A stretch of 64,000 nt of DNA from contig NZ_JACZDF010000001.1 in assembly GCF_014852685.1 (NCBI RefSeq), positions 124,001 through 188,000 on the forward strand, given 5' to 3'. The DNA comes from Flavimobilis rhizosphaerae. Lineage in GTDB: Bacteria; Actinomycetota; Actinomycetes; Actinomycetales; Cellulomonadaceae. The notes under the pieces were generated by a model. That model was not told the origin of the DNA and searched no databases. It was given only the letters and a program-made list of their open reading frames with translations. Below are positions 24,914 through 33,009 of the stretch, piece after piece (position 1 is the first letter of the stretch; the number at the start of each line of letters is the position of its first letter). A program made the translations under genes and the position numbers.

Positions 24914-26599
24914 ATGCCTCAGACCATCCGGTCGTTCTCCGACCTGCCCCTGCCCACGCCCGTCCTCGACGCCCTCGCGCGCGACGGCAAGACCGCACCG
25001 TTCCCCATCCAGACCGCGACCCTCCCCGACACGCTCGCGGGCCGCGACGTCCTCGGGCGTGGCCGCACCGGCTCCGGCAAGACCCTCGCGTTCTCGCTCC
25101 CCATCGTCACGCGGCTCGACGCGTCGCGCTCCGGCCGCACGAAGCCCGCCCGGCCGCGCGCCCTCGTCCTCGCCCCGACGCGCGAGCTCGCCTCGCAGAT
25201 CGACGCGACCCTCGCGCCCCTCGCCAAGGCGCTCGGCCTCACGACGACCGTGATCTTCGGCGGCGTCTCCCAGTCGCGCCAGGTCACCGCGCTGCAGAAG
25301 GGCGTCGACGTCGTCGTTGCGTGCCCCGGCCGCCTCGAGGACCTCCTCGGCCAGCGTCACCTCACGCTCGACGACATCGAGATCACCGTGCTCGACGAGG
25401 CGGACCACATGGCCGACCTCGGGTTCCTCCCGGGCGTCAAGCGCATCATGGACCGCACCCCGTCCCAGGGTCAGCGCATGCTCTTCTCCGCGACGCTCGA
25501 CAACGGCGTCGACGTGCTCGTCAAGCGCTACCTCCACAAGCCGCTGCACCACTCCGTCGACCCCGAGACGTCGCCCGTCACCGCGATGACCCACCACGTC
25601 CTCGAGGTCGCCGACGCCGCCGCGAAGAAGGACCTCGTCCTCGCGCTCGCCTCAGGCGTCGACCGTCGCATCCTCTTCATGCGCACCAAGCACCAGGCCA
25701 AGAAGATGGCCAAGACGCTCACCGCCGAGGGTGTGCCCGCGGTCGACCTCCACGGCAACCTCTCGCAGGGAGCCCGCGAGCGGAACCTCGAGGCGTTCAC
25801 GTCAGGCGCCGTCAAGGTGCTCGTCGCGACGGACATCGCCGCGCGCGGCATCCACGTCGACCATGTCGGGCTCGTCGTCCACGTCGACCCGCCCGCCGAG
25901 CACAAGGCGTACCTCCACCGCTCCGGACGCACGGCGCGCGCGGGCGAAGGTGGCGTCGTCGTCACCGTCATGACGCCCGAGCAGCGGGGCGACGTCAAGG
26001 ATCTCACCCGCAAGGCCGGCATCACCGTGACGCCCGTGCGCGTGCGCGCGACCGACAAGCTCGTCACCGACCTCGTTGGTGAGGTGGCGCCGCGCGTCAA
26101 GCCGTCCGAGGCTCCGGCTGCGGCACAGCCAGCGCCGAAGCAGCCGCGCAAGAAGAAGGCTGCCGACGGCGGCCGGGGCCGCGGCACGTCGACGTCCGAC
26201 GGGTCCGGGCGTCCCGCCCGCGGGTCGGCCGGCTCGCGTGGCTCCGACGTCGCGGTACGCGGCGACCAGCCGCGCGGCGGGCGTCCCGGCACGGGTCGTG
26301 GCGGTCAGCAGGCCGACCCGTCGCGTCCTGGGGGCGCACGCTCGGACGGACGTCGGGGCGGTTCCGGACGCGGGGCGTCCGGTCAGCAGCAGGGCCGTGG
26401 CGGTGCGTCTCGCGGCGGTTCGCAGCCTGTGTGGTCGTCGACGACGGGGGAGCCGTCCGGGGGATCTGCGGGTCGCTCGGGTGGCGGTTCTGCCGGTGGT
26501 GCTGGTGGCGCGTCCGGTCGTGTGTCGCGTGGGGGATCGTCGGGCGCGGGGCGTGGCCTCGTCGAGATGTCGCGTGGCGCGCGCTCGGGTCGCCGCTGA
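24914..26599 (+). CDS. DEAD-box RNA helicase with RGG-rich tail
   Basis: The 561-residue protein carries the helicase motifs: Q-motif FSDLPLPTPVLDAL...PFPIQ, Walker A GRTGSGKT (50-57), PTRELA, the DEAD box VLDEADHMADLGF, LFSATLD, and motif VI HRSGRTARAG. The tail (about 395-561) is a Lys/Arg/Gly/Ser-rich disordered stretch, as in RhlE/cold-induced DEAD helicases that remodel structured RNA. The start is ATG 24914, after GGAAG. A leader of more than 150 nt with no credible gene precedes it, which fits cold-shock-type post-transcriptional control (inference). Confidence 0.93.
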   Translation: MPQTIRSFSDLPLPTPVLDALARDGKTAPFPIQTATLPDTLAGRDVLGRGRTGSGKTLAFSLPIVTRLDASRSGRTKPARPRALVLAPTRELASQIDATLAPLAKALGLTTTVIFGGVSQSRQVTALQKGVDVVVACPGRLEDLLGQRHLTLDDIEITVLDEADHMADLGFLPGVKRIMDRTPSQGQRMLFSATLDNGVDVLVKRYLHKPLHHSVDPETSPVTAMTHHVLEVADAAAKKDLVLALASGVDRRILFMRTKHQAKKMAKTLTAEGVPAVDLHGNLSQGARERNLEAFTSGAVKVLVATDIAARGIHVDHVGLVVHVDPPAEHKAYLHRSGRTARAGEGGVVVTVMTPEQRGDVKDLTRKAGITVTPVRVRATDKLVTDLVGEVAPRVKPSEAPAAAQPAPKQPRKKKAADGGRGRGTSTSDGSGRPARGSAGSRGSDVAVRGDQPRGGRPGTGRGGQQADPSRPGGARSDGRRGGSGRGASGQQQGRGGASRGGSQPVWSSTTGEPSGGSAGRSGGGSAGGAGGASGRVSRGGSSGAGRGLVEMSRGARSGRR

Positions 26600-26613
26600 T
26601 CTCAGCCGTTCTC

Positions 26614-26650
26614 ACGAGGCCCCTCCGCACCGTGTGCGGAGGGGCCTCGT
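26614..26650 (+). terminator. Terminator of the DEAD-box helicase gene
   Basis: Perfect 17-bp arms ACGAGGCCCCTCCGCAC (26614-26630) and GTGCGGAGGGGCCTCGT (26634-26650) with a CGT loop. Confidence 0.92.
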
Positions 26651-26735
26651 CGTCCGTGGAACCGGCGGGCCTTGCCCGGGCCGGGCTGGGCCGACCGGGA
26701 CGGCTGGCAGGGGCCGGGCCGCGCCGGGCCGGCCA

Positions 26736-26850
26736 ATAGCGGATCCGTACGCGTCATGCGTACGGATCCGCTATCGAAGCCCCCTGCTCCCGGCGGAACG
26801 GAGTCCCGATAGCCGATCCGGGCACGTCCCGTGCACGGATCGGCTATCGG
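26736..26850. repeat. Two palindromes of the GGATCSGCTAT family
   Basis: First: ATAGCGGATCCGTACGC (26736-26752) paired with GCGTACGGATCCGCTAT (26758-26774), perfect over 17 bp. Second: CCGATAGCCGATCCG (26806-26820) with CGGATCGGCTATCGG (26836-26850), perfect over 15 bp. The same GATCGGCTAT core forms the 41-bp array at 1.7 kb. Both lie between the helicase terminator and msrB. Confidence 0.9.
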
Positions 26851-26899
26851 CACCCGGGGTGTCGGCACCCGCGGTGTCGGCACCCGGGGTGTCGGCACC
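26851..26899. repeat. 15-bp tandem repeat, three copies plus remnant
   Basis: Units CACCCGGGGTGTCGG, CACCCGCGGTGTCGG and CACCCGGGGTGTCGG follow the last palindrome directly, then CACC. Each unit is itself a partial dyad (CACCC/GGGTG). It is non-coding as far as I can see. Confidence 0.85.
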
Positions 26900-26925
26900 C
26901 TGGGGCGTCGCTGGTGCCACGGATT

Positions 26926-26962
26926 TGACGCTGCGCCCCCGTGGGACGGGGGCGCAGCGTCA
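26926..26962. terminator. Strong hairpin in the helicase-msrB gap
   Basis: Arms TGACGCTGCGCCCCCGT (26926-26942) and ACGGGGGCGCAGCGTCA (26946-26962) are perfect over 17 bp with a 3-nt loop. It could block read-through into msrB from the repeat region. Confidence 0.7.
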
Positions 26963-27071
26963 ATCCGTCGGGAGCGGCGCGAGCGGCAGGCAGGCCGGAG
27001 CGGCGGCGCGAGGCAGCGCGAGCGGGCGCTGGGCGAGGGATGATGGGATCACCGACGACGGAGGGAACGAC

Positions 27072-27470
27072 ATGGCGTACGAGATCGAGAAGACCGACGA
27101 CGAGTGGGCTGTCGAGCTGAACCCGCAGGAGTTCCACGTCCTGCGTCAGGCCGGCACCGAGCGGCCCTGGTCGGGCGCGCTGCTCGACGAGGCGCGCGCC
27201 GGCACGTACAGCTGCCGCGCGTGCGGCGCCGAGCTTTTCGACGCAGGGACGAAGTTCGACGCCGGCTGCGGCTGGCCGAGCTTCTACGAGGTGAGCCGCT
27301 CCGACGCGGTCGAGCTGCTCGACGACGACTCCCTCGGCATGCGCCGCACGGAGGTGCGGTGCGCGCGCTGTGGCTCGCACCTCGGGCACGTCTTCCCCGA
27401 CGCACCGCAGACCCCGACGGGCAACCGGTTCTGCATGAACTCGGTGTCGCTCACCTTCGACCCGAGCTGA
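27072..27470 (+). CDS. msrB: Peptide-methionine (R)-S-oxide reductase
   Basis: MsrB repairs methionine-R-sulfoxide in oxidised proteins. The 132-residue protein is a standard single domain: zinc-binding pairs C48xxC51 and C97xxC100, CGWPSFYE around Cys66, and the catalytic Cys121 in NRFCMNSVSLTF. The start is ATG 27072; the long frame upstream is non-coding repeat DNA. It is monocistronic and followed by two inverted repeats of the family seen at 0.55 kb. Confidence 0.95.
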   Translation: MAYEIEKTDDEWAVELNPQEFHVLRQAGTERPWSGALLDEARAGTYSCRACGAELFDAGTKFDAGCGWPSFYEVSRSDAVELLDDDSLGMRRTEVRCARCGSHLGHVFPDAPQTPTGNRFCMNSVSLTFDPS

Positions 27471-27482
27471 CCCACCTCGCCA

Positions 27483-27533
27483 CGACTCGTCGGCCCTCAG
27501 CACTGTCGAATAGTGCTGAGGGCCTACGAGTCG
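27483..27533. terminator. Inverted repeat after msrB (family copy 3)
   Basis: The left side CGACTCGT, then CCCTCAGCACT, and the right side AGTGCTGAGGG, then ACGAGTCG, form a long stem with a small internal loop and a GTCGAAT apex. The flanks are those of the 0.55-kb element. Confidence 0.7.
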
Positions 27534-27544
27534 AGTCAGTCAGG

Positions 27545-27596
27545 TGACTTGTAGGTCCCTAGCACCATTGGATGGTGCTAGGGACCCACGAGTCGG
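27545..27596. terminator. Inverted repeat before the MFS stop (family copy 4)
   Basis: GACTTGTAGGTCCCTAGCACC pairs with GGTGCTAGGGACCCACGAGTC around an ATTGGAT apex, imperfectly in the outer arm. It is a tandem sister of the previous element and lies just after the 3' end of the minus-strand MFS gene. Confidence 0.65.
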
Positions 27597-27598
27597 GG

Positions 27599-29293
27599 TC
27601 AGGTGCGGCGGGTGGGGGCGGCCTCCGGATCGGCCGCCACAGTCTGGGCCGCCTCGGTCTGGGCTGCCTCTGCTCGGGCCGCGTCTGCTCGGGCGCTCTC
27701 CGCCAGGGCCTCCTCGCGGGCGGCCTCTGCCCGGGCGAGCTCCTCGCGGCGCAGCTCGAGGTTCGAGCGCGTCGCGAGCGGGACCTCCTTGATGAACAGG
27801 ACCGCGACGAACGCGATGAGCGCGAGCGGTGCCGCGACGAGGAACACCTCGGCGACGCCCGCCCCGTAGGCGGCCTTGACGATCGTCGCGACGGCGGCGG
27901 GCAGCATGCTGACGTCAGGCAGGGTGCCGTCGGCGATCGACGCGGGCGGGGTGATGCCGGCCGACGTGAGGCCCGACGTGAGGTCGGCGGTGACACGGTG
28001 ACCGAGGATCGCGCCGAGCGCCGAGACGCCGATCGCACCGCCGAGCGACCGGAAGAACGCGATCGACGCGGACCCCGTCGAGAGCTCGGCGGGAGTGAGC
28101 GTGTTCTGTGCGGCGAGCACCATGTTCTGCATCTGCAGGCCGACGCCGATGCCGATGAGCAGCATGTAGACGCTGATGAGGACGAGGCTCGTGCGGTGGT
28201 CGATCGTGCCCATGAGCAGGATGCCGGTCGGCATGATGATCGCGCCGACGACGAGGTACCGCTTGTAGCGTCCCGTGCGGGAGACGGCGCGGCCAGAGAG
28301 GATCGACGCGGCGAGCTGCCCGACGATCATCGGCACGGTGAGCAGGCCGGAGACCGTCGGGGTGTAGCCGCGTGCGATCTGCATGTACTGGCTGAGGAAC
28401 ACCGTCGTGCCGAAGAGCACGATGCCGAGCGCGACGGACGCGATGATGACGAGCGCGACTGTGCGGTTGCGGAAGAGGGTGAGCGGGATGATCGGCGCGA
28501 CGGCGCGGGACTCGGCCCACACCGCAAGGGCGAGAAGCACGACGGCGCCGCCGGCCATGACAACGGTCTGCCACGACAGCCAGTCGAAGCGTGTGCCGGC
28601 GAACGTCACCCAGAGCAGGAGCAGCGCGATGCCGCCGGAGATGAGGGTGGCGCCGAGGTAGTCGATCGGCGCCTTGCCGTCACGCGGCAGGGGCGGCAGG
28701 TGGAGGGTGCGCTGGATGAGGATGATCGCCGCGATCGCGAAGGGTACGCCGACGAAGAACGTCCAGCGCCAGCCGGCGGTGTCGGTGAGGAACCCGCCGA
28801 GGAGGGGGCCGCCGATCGTGGCGACGGCCATGACTGCGCCCATGTAACCCATGTACCGGCCGCGTTCGCGCGGCGAGATGATGTCCGCGATGAGGACCAT
28901 GCCGACGGCGGTGAGGCCTCCGGCGCCGACGCCCTGGACGGCGCGCCATGCGATGAGGGTGGCGGGGCTGTGGGCGAGCCCGGCGAGCGCCGCGGAGACG
29001 ACGGTGATGACGAGCGTCAGCTGGACGAGCCGCTTGCGGTCGACGAGGTCAGCGACCTTGCCCCAGATGGGCGTCGAGATGGTCTGGGTGAGGAGCGTCG
29101 CGGTGACGACCCAGGTGAACGCGGACTGGTTGCCGCCGAGGTCGGAGACGATGTGCGGCAGGGAGGACGACGTGATGGACGTCGCGATGATCGAGACGAA
29201 CAGGCCCATGAAGATGCCGGAGATGGTCCGGAGGATCTCCTGGTGCGTCATCGGCGGCGCGGTGGTGGGGGCGGCGGGAGAGGTGCGTGTCAT
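27599..29293 (-). CDS. MFS multidrug efflux transporter (DHA2/EmrB-like, 14 TM)
   Basis: The 564-residue protein has fourteen hydrophobic helices and DHA2 landmarks: GLFVSIIATSITSSSLPHIV in helix 1, the loop GKVADLVDRKRL, the RAVQGVGAGGLTAV motif and GPLLGGFLTD (motif C). The C-terminus is a long Ala/Glu/Arg-rich amphipathic helix (from about residue 500), probably cytoplasmic. These pumps export drugs or dyes with the proton gradient. The start ATG 29293 overlaps the MarR stop (ATGA), so pump and regulator are one transcript, presumably autoregulated. Confidence 0.9.
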   Translation of the reverse strand: MTRTSPAAPTTAPPMTHQEILRTISGIFMGLFVSIIATSITSSSLPHIVSDLGGNQSAFTWVVTATLLTQTISTPIWGKVADLVDRKRLVQLTLVITVVSAALAGLAHSPATLIAWRAVQGVGAGGLTAVGMVLIADIISPRERGRYMGYMGAVMAVATIGGPLLGGFLTDTAGWRWTFFVGVPFAIAAIILIQRTLHLPPLPRDGKAPIDYLGATLISGGIALLLLWVTFAGTRFDWLSWQTVVMAGGAVVLLALAVWAESRAVAPIIPLTLFRNRTVALVIIASVALGIVLFGTTVFLSQYMQIARGYTPTVSGLLTVPMIVGQLAASILSGRAVSRTGRYKRYLVVGAIIMPTGILLMGTIDHRTSLVLISVYMLLIGIGVGLQMQNMVLAAQNTLTPAELSTGSASIAFFRSLGGAIGVSALGAILGHRVTADLTSGLTSAGITPPASIADGTLPDVSMLPAAVATIVKAAYGAGVAEVFLVAAPLALIAFVAVLFIKEVPLATRSNLELRREELARAEAAREEALAESARADAARAEAAQTEAAQTVAADPEAAPTRRT

Positions 29294-29808
29294 GCGGGGT
29301 CCTTGCTGTGGTGCTGCGTGCCGCTGAAGTAGGTCGTGACGGCGTCGGAGAGGTCGTTGAGGGAGGTGGCGAGCGTCGCGAGACGGTCGGGCTCCCAGTC
29401 GCCGAGGGCGCTGGCGAGGAGGCGGGAGACGGAGCGGCGGGCGGTGTCGGCGCGCTCGCGGCCGGCGGCGGTGAGGGCGATGGTGCGGGCACGGCGGTCG
29501 TCGGGGTCGACGTCGCGGACGGCGAGGCCCGCGTCGACGAGCGTGGCGACCTGCCGGGACGCGACGGAGACGTCGACGTGGAGGATCTGGGCGAGCTCGC
29601 TGATCTGCAGGGCGCCGTGGGTCTGGAGCTTGAAGAGCACGCCGAGGGAGGCGCGGGGCAGGTTGAGCTCGTGGACGAAGGCGGTGCCGATGCTGCGCTG
29701 GGCGCGGCCGAACGCCTCGATGGCGAGGAGGACGGCACGGACGTCGTCTGTGGGTGCGTCGGGTTCGTCGAGGAGCGAGGGGGGCCGGGCGGCAGCTGGG
29801 GTGGTCAT
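29290..29808 (-). CDS. MarR-family transcriptional regulator
   Basis: The 172-residue protein has a MarR winged helix: LGVLFKLQTHGALQISELAQ, the recognition helix SVASRQVATLVDAGL, and the wing VRDVDPDDRRARTIALTAAG. Helices at both ends should form the dimer interface. The ATG at 29808 is preferred to the GTG at 29811 because the AAGGAGA site is only 1 nt from the GTG. MarR proteins usually repress the adjacent pump and release DNA on binding a phenolic or toxic ligand. Confidence 0.92.
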   Translation of the reverse strand: MTTPAAARPPSLLDEPDAPTDDVRAVLLAIEAFGRAQRSIGTAFVHELNLPRASLGVLFKLQTHGALQISELAQILHVDVSVASRQVATLVDAGLAVRDVDPDDRRARTIALTAAGRERADTARRSVSRLLASALGDWEPDRLATLATSLNDLSDAVTTYFSGTQHHSKDPA

Positions 29809-29849
29809 CACGTCTCCTTGTTATGACAGGACGACGCTAAACCGATTGC

Positions 29850-29862
29850 TTGCGACACACAA
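29850..29862. promoter_or_regulatory. Candidate MarR operator TTG-N7-CAA
   Basis: TTGCGACACACAA (29850-29862) has the spacing of many MarR operators and lies 40 bp upstream of the marR start in an unusually AT-rich patch (29840-29872). The nearby direct repeats ACCGATTG and AACGATTTG add to the signal. This is inference only. Confidence 0.4.
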
Positions 29863-29919
29863 ACGATTTGGGTGTGAGGCGCGCGACGTCCGGGGTCCAC
29901 CCGGACGCGGCCGGGCAGC

Positions 29920-31350
29920 TCAGTCCGTCATGTCCTCGAGCTCCTTGCCGCGCGTCTCCGCGACGAACTTCCACACGAACAGCCCGCTGAGCAGTGCCAT
30001 CGCCCCGTAGACGCCGTAGACGACGGGCAGACCGAGGCCCGCGGACATCGGCGGGAACGACACCGTCACCGTGAAGTTCGCGATCCACTGCGCCGCCGTC
30101 GCGAGGGCGAGAGCCGCCGCCCGGATGCCACCGGGGAACATCTCGCCGAGGAGCACCCACACGACGGGTCCCCACGACGCCCCGAACGACACGACGAAGA
30201 GGTTCGCGCCGACGAGCGCGACCGTGCCCCATGCCCCGGGCAGGCTGACGTCGTCACCCGAGCCCGTCGCCTGCGTGAAGGCGAGCGCCATCGCGGCGAG
30301 CGACACCGTCATGCCGGCCGAGCCGACGAGGAGCAGAGGCCGCCGCCCGACCTTGTCGACCAGCGCGATCGCCACGAGCGTCACGACGACGTTCGTCACC
30401 GCCGTGATCGTCGAGACGAGGAACGCGTCCGAGTCGTCGAACCCGACCGAGCGCCACAGCGTCGTCGAGTAGTAGAAGATGACGTTGATCCCTACGAACT
30501 GCTGGAAGACCGAGAGGGTGACGCCCACCCACACGACCGGTCGCAGCCCGAAGCGGCCGCCGCGCAGCGTCGAGCCCTGCTGCTTCTTGCGGTCGGACTC
30601 GAGGGCGTGCGCGATCTGCTCGACGCGGTCCTCGGCGTCCTGCGTGCCGAGGGAACGCAGGACCTCGGCCGCCTCCTCGCGTCGTCCCGTTGCGACGAGG
30701 TGGCGCGGAGACTCGGGCGCGCGCAGCGCGACGACGAGGTAGACGACCGACGGCACCACGGCGACGAGGAACATCCACCGCCACGCATCGAGCCCGAAGA
30801 GGCTCGCACCGAGCGCGATCGGCGCGCCCTCGTCGACCGCCCCGGCCGTCGTCGCGAAGAGCTGGTCGGAGAGCAGGGCCGCAAAGATGCCGAGCGTGAT
30901 CGCGAGCTGCTGCAGCGACGCGAGTCGGCCCCGCACCGCGCTCGGGGAGATCTCCGAGATGTAGGCGGGCGTGATGACTGAGGCGACGCCGATGCCCATG
31001 CCGCCGACGACCCGCCACAGCACGAGGTCCCACACCGCGAACGCGAACGCGGCTCCCACCGACGAGACGAGGAACAGCACGGCCCCGAGGAGCATCGCGC
31101 GAGGCCGCCCCCAGCGGTCCGCGGCGCGACCCGCGAGCCACGCGCCCAGCGCGCACCCGAGCAGCGCGACGGCGACGGCGAAGCCGGTGACAGATGAGGA
31201 GAGGTCGAACTCGTGCTGGATCGCGTCGACCGCGCCGTTGACGACGGAGGAGTCGAAGCCGAAGAGGAAACCGCCGACGGCGGCGGACACCGCGAGGACG
31301 ACGGCCCGCCTGTGCTGGGACGAGGTGAGGGTCGTGGGCTGCTCGGGCAA
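29920..31350 (-). CDS. Sugar transporter, MFS sugar-porter family
   Basis: The 476-residue protein has twelve helices and clear sugar-porter signatures: GGFLFGFDSSVVNGA in helix 1, DRWGRP, PAYISEISPSAVRGRL, PESPRHLV, QQFVGINVIFYYST, DKVGRRPL and a C-terminal AETRGKELEDM (PETKG-like). It imports a hexose or pentose by proton symport. TTG 31350 is chosen as start because GAGGAGG lies about 6 nt upstream; further in-frame GTG codons upstream lack a good site. The gene on the other strand starts 76 bp away, divergently. Confidence 0.9.
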   Translation of the reverse strand: MPEQPTTLTSSQHRRAVVLAVSAAVGGFLFGFDSSVVNGAVDAIQHEFDLSSSVTGFAVAVALLGCALGAWLAGRAADRWGRPRAMLLGAVLFLVSSVGAAFAFAVWDLVLWRVVGGMGIGVASVITPAYISEISPSAVRGRLASLQQLAITLGIFAALLSDQLFATTAGAVDEGAPIALGASLFGLDAWRWMFLVAVVPSVVYLVVALRAPESPRHLVATGRREEAAEVLRSLGTQDAEDRVEQIAHALESDRKKQQGSTLRGGRFGLRPVVWVGVTLSVFQQFVGINVIFYYSTTLWRSVGFDDSDAFLVSTITAVTNVVVTLVAIALVDKVGRRPLLLVGSAGMTVSLAAMALAFTQATGSGDDVSLPGAWGTVALVGANLFVVSFGASWGPVVWVLLGEMFPGGIRAAALALATAAQWIANFTVTVSFPPMSAGLGLPVVYGVYGAMALLSGLFVWKFVAETRGKELEDMTD

Positions 31351-31425
31351 GGGCTCCTCCTCGGTCCGTGGCGGGCGCACGGGACGTGGCGCGGCCGCGT
31401 GGTCAACACTGTAGGAGTGAATGAC

Positions 31426-32058
31426 GTGACCGGCCCGCGCAGAAGCTTCCGACGACCCGCGATGCTCGACCCCGCCGAGGCGGAGCAGATCCCCGGCGGG
31501 CACGACCCCGCGCTCCGCGAGGAGATCGCGCACACGACGGCCCGCGCCCTCGTGCACGAAGGCCGTGCCACGGACGACGCGGAGGTCACCGCGCGCATCC
31601 TCCGGCTCGTCGAGACGGAGGGCCTCGACACGGTCGCAGCCCTGTGGGCGGACGCCGCGCCCGTGACGCTGCCAGGGGCGCTGTGGCGCCTCTTCGTCCT
31701 GCGCGAGTGGGTGCGTCGCGACGCCCGCACGGTCGGGCTGCGCTACCGCCTGGGCGTCGAGCACACCCCGGTCGCGGAGGTCGTCGCGGGCGCGGCGGGT
31801 CCCTCGCCCGAGGACATGCGGGCGCTCGCGGACTCCGTGCTCTCCGGAGTGTTCGACGGTGATCTCGCCGTCGCGCTCGAGCGCGCTGCGGCCTTCTGCC
31901 GCATCCTCGCGACAGGGGCCGCGGTCGACGCGGACAGCGTCGAGCCGACGGACCCGGCGCGGGGTTCCCGCCTCACGTTCGGCGCCGCGTCGCTCGTCGC
32001 GACGGCCGACGACCTTGACGCGGCCGCGCGCTGCTGGCGTGCCGACCAGCTCGACTGA
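31426..32058 (+). CDS. Conserved actinobacterial protein of unknown function
   Basis: I recognise the general pattern (RRSFRRPAMLDPAEAEQIPGG at the N-terminus, LPGALWRLFVLREWVR in the middle, AAFCRILATGA and CWRADQLD at the end) as that of a conserved Micrococcales protein without an assigned function. It is all-helical, 210 residues, soluble, and has no catalytic motif I can see. GTG 31426 is chosen because TAGGAG is 8 nt upstream. It is divergent from the sugar porter and followed by the 32.1-kb RNA candidate. Confidence 0.6.
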   Translation: MTGPRRSFRRPAMLDPAEAEQIPGGHDPALREEIAHTTARALVHEGRATDDAEVTARILRLVETEGLDTVAALWADAAPVTLPGALWRLFVLREWVRRDARTVGLRYRLGVEHTPVAEVVAGAAGPSPEDMRALADSVLSGVFDGDLAVALERAAAFCRILATGAAVDADSVEPTDPARGSRLTFGAASLVATADDLDAAARCWRADQLD

Positions 32059-32084
32059 TCCTGCGCAGCCCCGGGAGCCGCCGT

Positions 32085-32200
32085 TATAATGGAAGGGCGA
32101 CGTCGGGCTGCGGTAGCCCCGGGCTCCAACATCAGCCGCTTCGAGCGGCCACGCGCCGAGAGGCGCTCCCGGTCCGGCGTCGCATCTTTGTGCCCGACGC
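32085..32200 (+). ncRNA. Candidate structured leader or small RNA upstream of DUF47-pit
   Basis: A perfect TATAAT at 32085-32090, rare in this GC-rich window, is followed by three consecutive hairpins: GGGCT/AGCCC (32105-32119), GCCGC/GCGGC around TTCGA (32135-32149) and GCGCC-GAGA-GGCGC (32153-32166). They are enclosed by GCGACG (32097-32102) paired with CGTCGC (32178-32183). A competing stem GTCGGGC (32102-32108) / GCCCGAC (32192-32198) would break the first. The sequence matches no riboswitch class I know. It could be the 5' leader of the phosphate operon 180 bp downstream or a separate small RNA. Confidence 0.45.
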
Positions 32201-32379
32201 TAGACGTCTCGTTCCTCACATCGCGGCAGAGCCGTTCGTCCCACGGCCTGCAGGGACCCAGGTGGCCTGCACCGCGATTTCCCGTGATGGTCGACGGAGG
32301 ATCACCCGGACGGTTGCGCGTTCACCGTGACGTGGGCCTACGCTACGGAGGACAAGGCTGCCTCTTTACGGGAGTACCC

Positions 32380-33003
32380 GTGCGCATTCCGCGTATGACA
32401 CCGCGCGACACCACGTTCTTCGACCTCTTCACCGCCTCGGCGGAGCACCTGGTGACCGGATCCAAGCTTCTCGGCGAGCTCCTCGGCGCCGACCTCGTCG
32501 GCCGCAAGGCCATCGCGAAGCAGATGAACGAGGTCGAGCACCTCGCCGACGAGGCCACGCACACGATCATGCGACGCATGAACTCGACGTTCGTCACGCC
32601 GTTCGACCGTGACGACATCTACGAGCTCGCGTCGGCGCTCGACGACTGCATGGACTTCATGGAGGAGGCGAGCGACCTCATCGTCCTCTACAAGCTCGAC
32701 GAACTGCCGCGGCGCGTCGCCGACCAGGTGCAGATCCTCCAGCGCTGCGCCGAGATCACGGCCGAGGCGATGCCGCGCCTGCGCTCGATGAGCGACCTGC
32801 AGGACTACTGGGTCGAGATCAACCGCCTCGAGAACCAGGCGGACAAGCAGCACCGCAAGCTCCTCGCGCAGATGTTCGACGAGATCACCGACCCGATCCT
32901 CCTCATGAAGCTCAAGGAGGTCGTCGAGATCCTCGAGGAGGCCGCCGACGCGTTCGAGAAGGTCGCCAACACGGTCGAGACGATCGCGGTCAAGGAGTCC
33001 TGA
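32380..33003 (+). CDS. DUF47 (PhoU-like) protein
   Basis: The 207-residue all-helical protein has the DUF47 pattern: TFFDLFTASAEHLVTGSKLL, EVEHLADEATHTIMRRMNST, FVTPFDRDDIYELASALDDC, and acidic metal-binding helices (ENQADKQHRK; EILEEAADAFEKVANTVE). GTG 32380 follows GGGAG at 5 nt and gives the expected VRIPRMTPRDT start. DUF47 proteins are found next to Pit transporters and are thought to regulate them, as PhoU does for Pst. The pit gene starts 6 bp after its stop. A weak promoter (TTGCGC, then TACGCT at 32339) lies just upstream; the GTTCACC at 32320 resembles an actinobacterial PHO-box unit, but a clear direct repeat is missing. Confidence 0.9.
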   Translation: MRIPRMTPRDTTFFDLFTASAEHLVTGSKLLGELLGADLVGRKAIAKQMNEVEHLADEATHTIMRRMNSTFVTPFDRDDIYELASALDDCMDFMEEASDLIVLYKLDELPRRVADQVQILQRCAEITAEAMPRLRSMSDLQDYWVEINRLENQADKQHRKLLAQMFDEITDPILLMKLKEVVEILEEAADAFEKVANTVETIAVKES

Positions 33004-33009
33004 CCCCTC

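Noticed and set aside
32300-32326. PHO box upstream of DUF47-pit
   Set aside because: GATCACC and GTTCACC are 20 bp apart instead of a multiple of the 11-bp unit; too weak to list as a feature.
32089-32379. N-terminal extension of the DUF47 protein by 97 codons
   Set aside because: The extension translates the structured RNA region and has no similarity; GTG 32380 has a good ribosome site and matches the family start.
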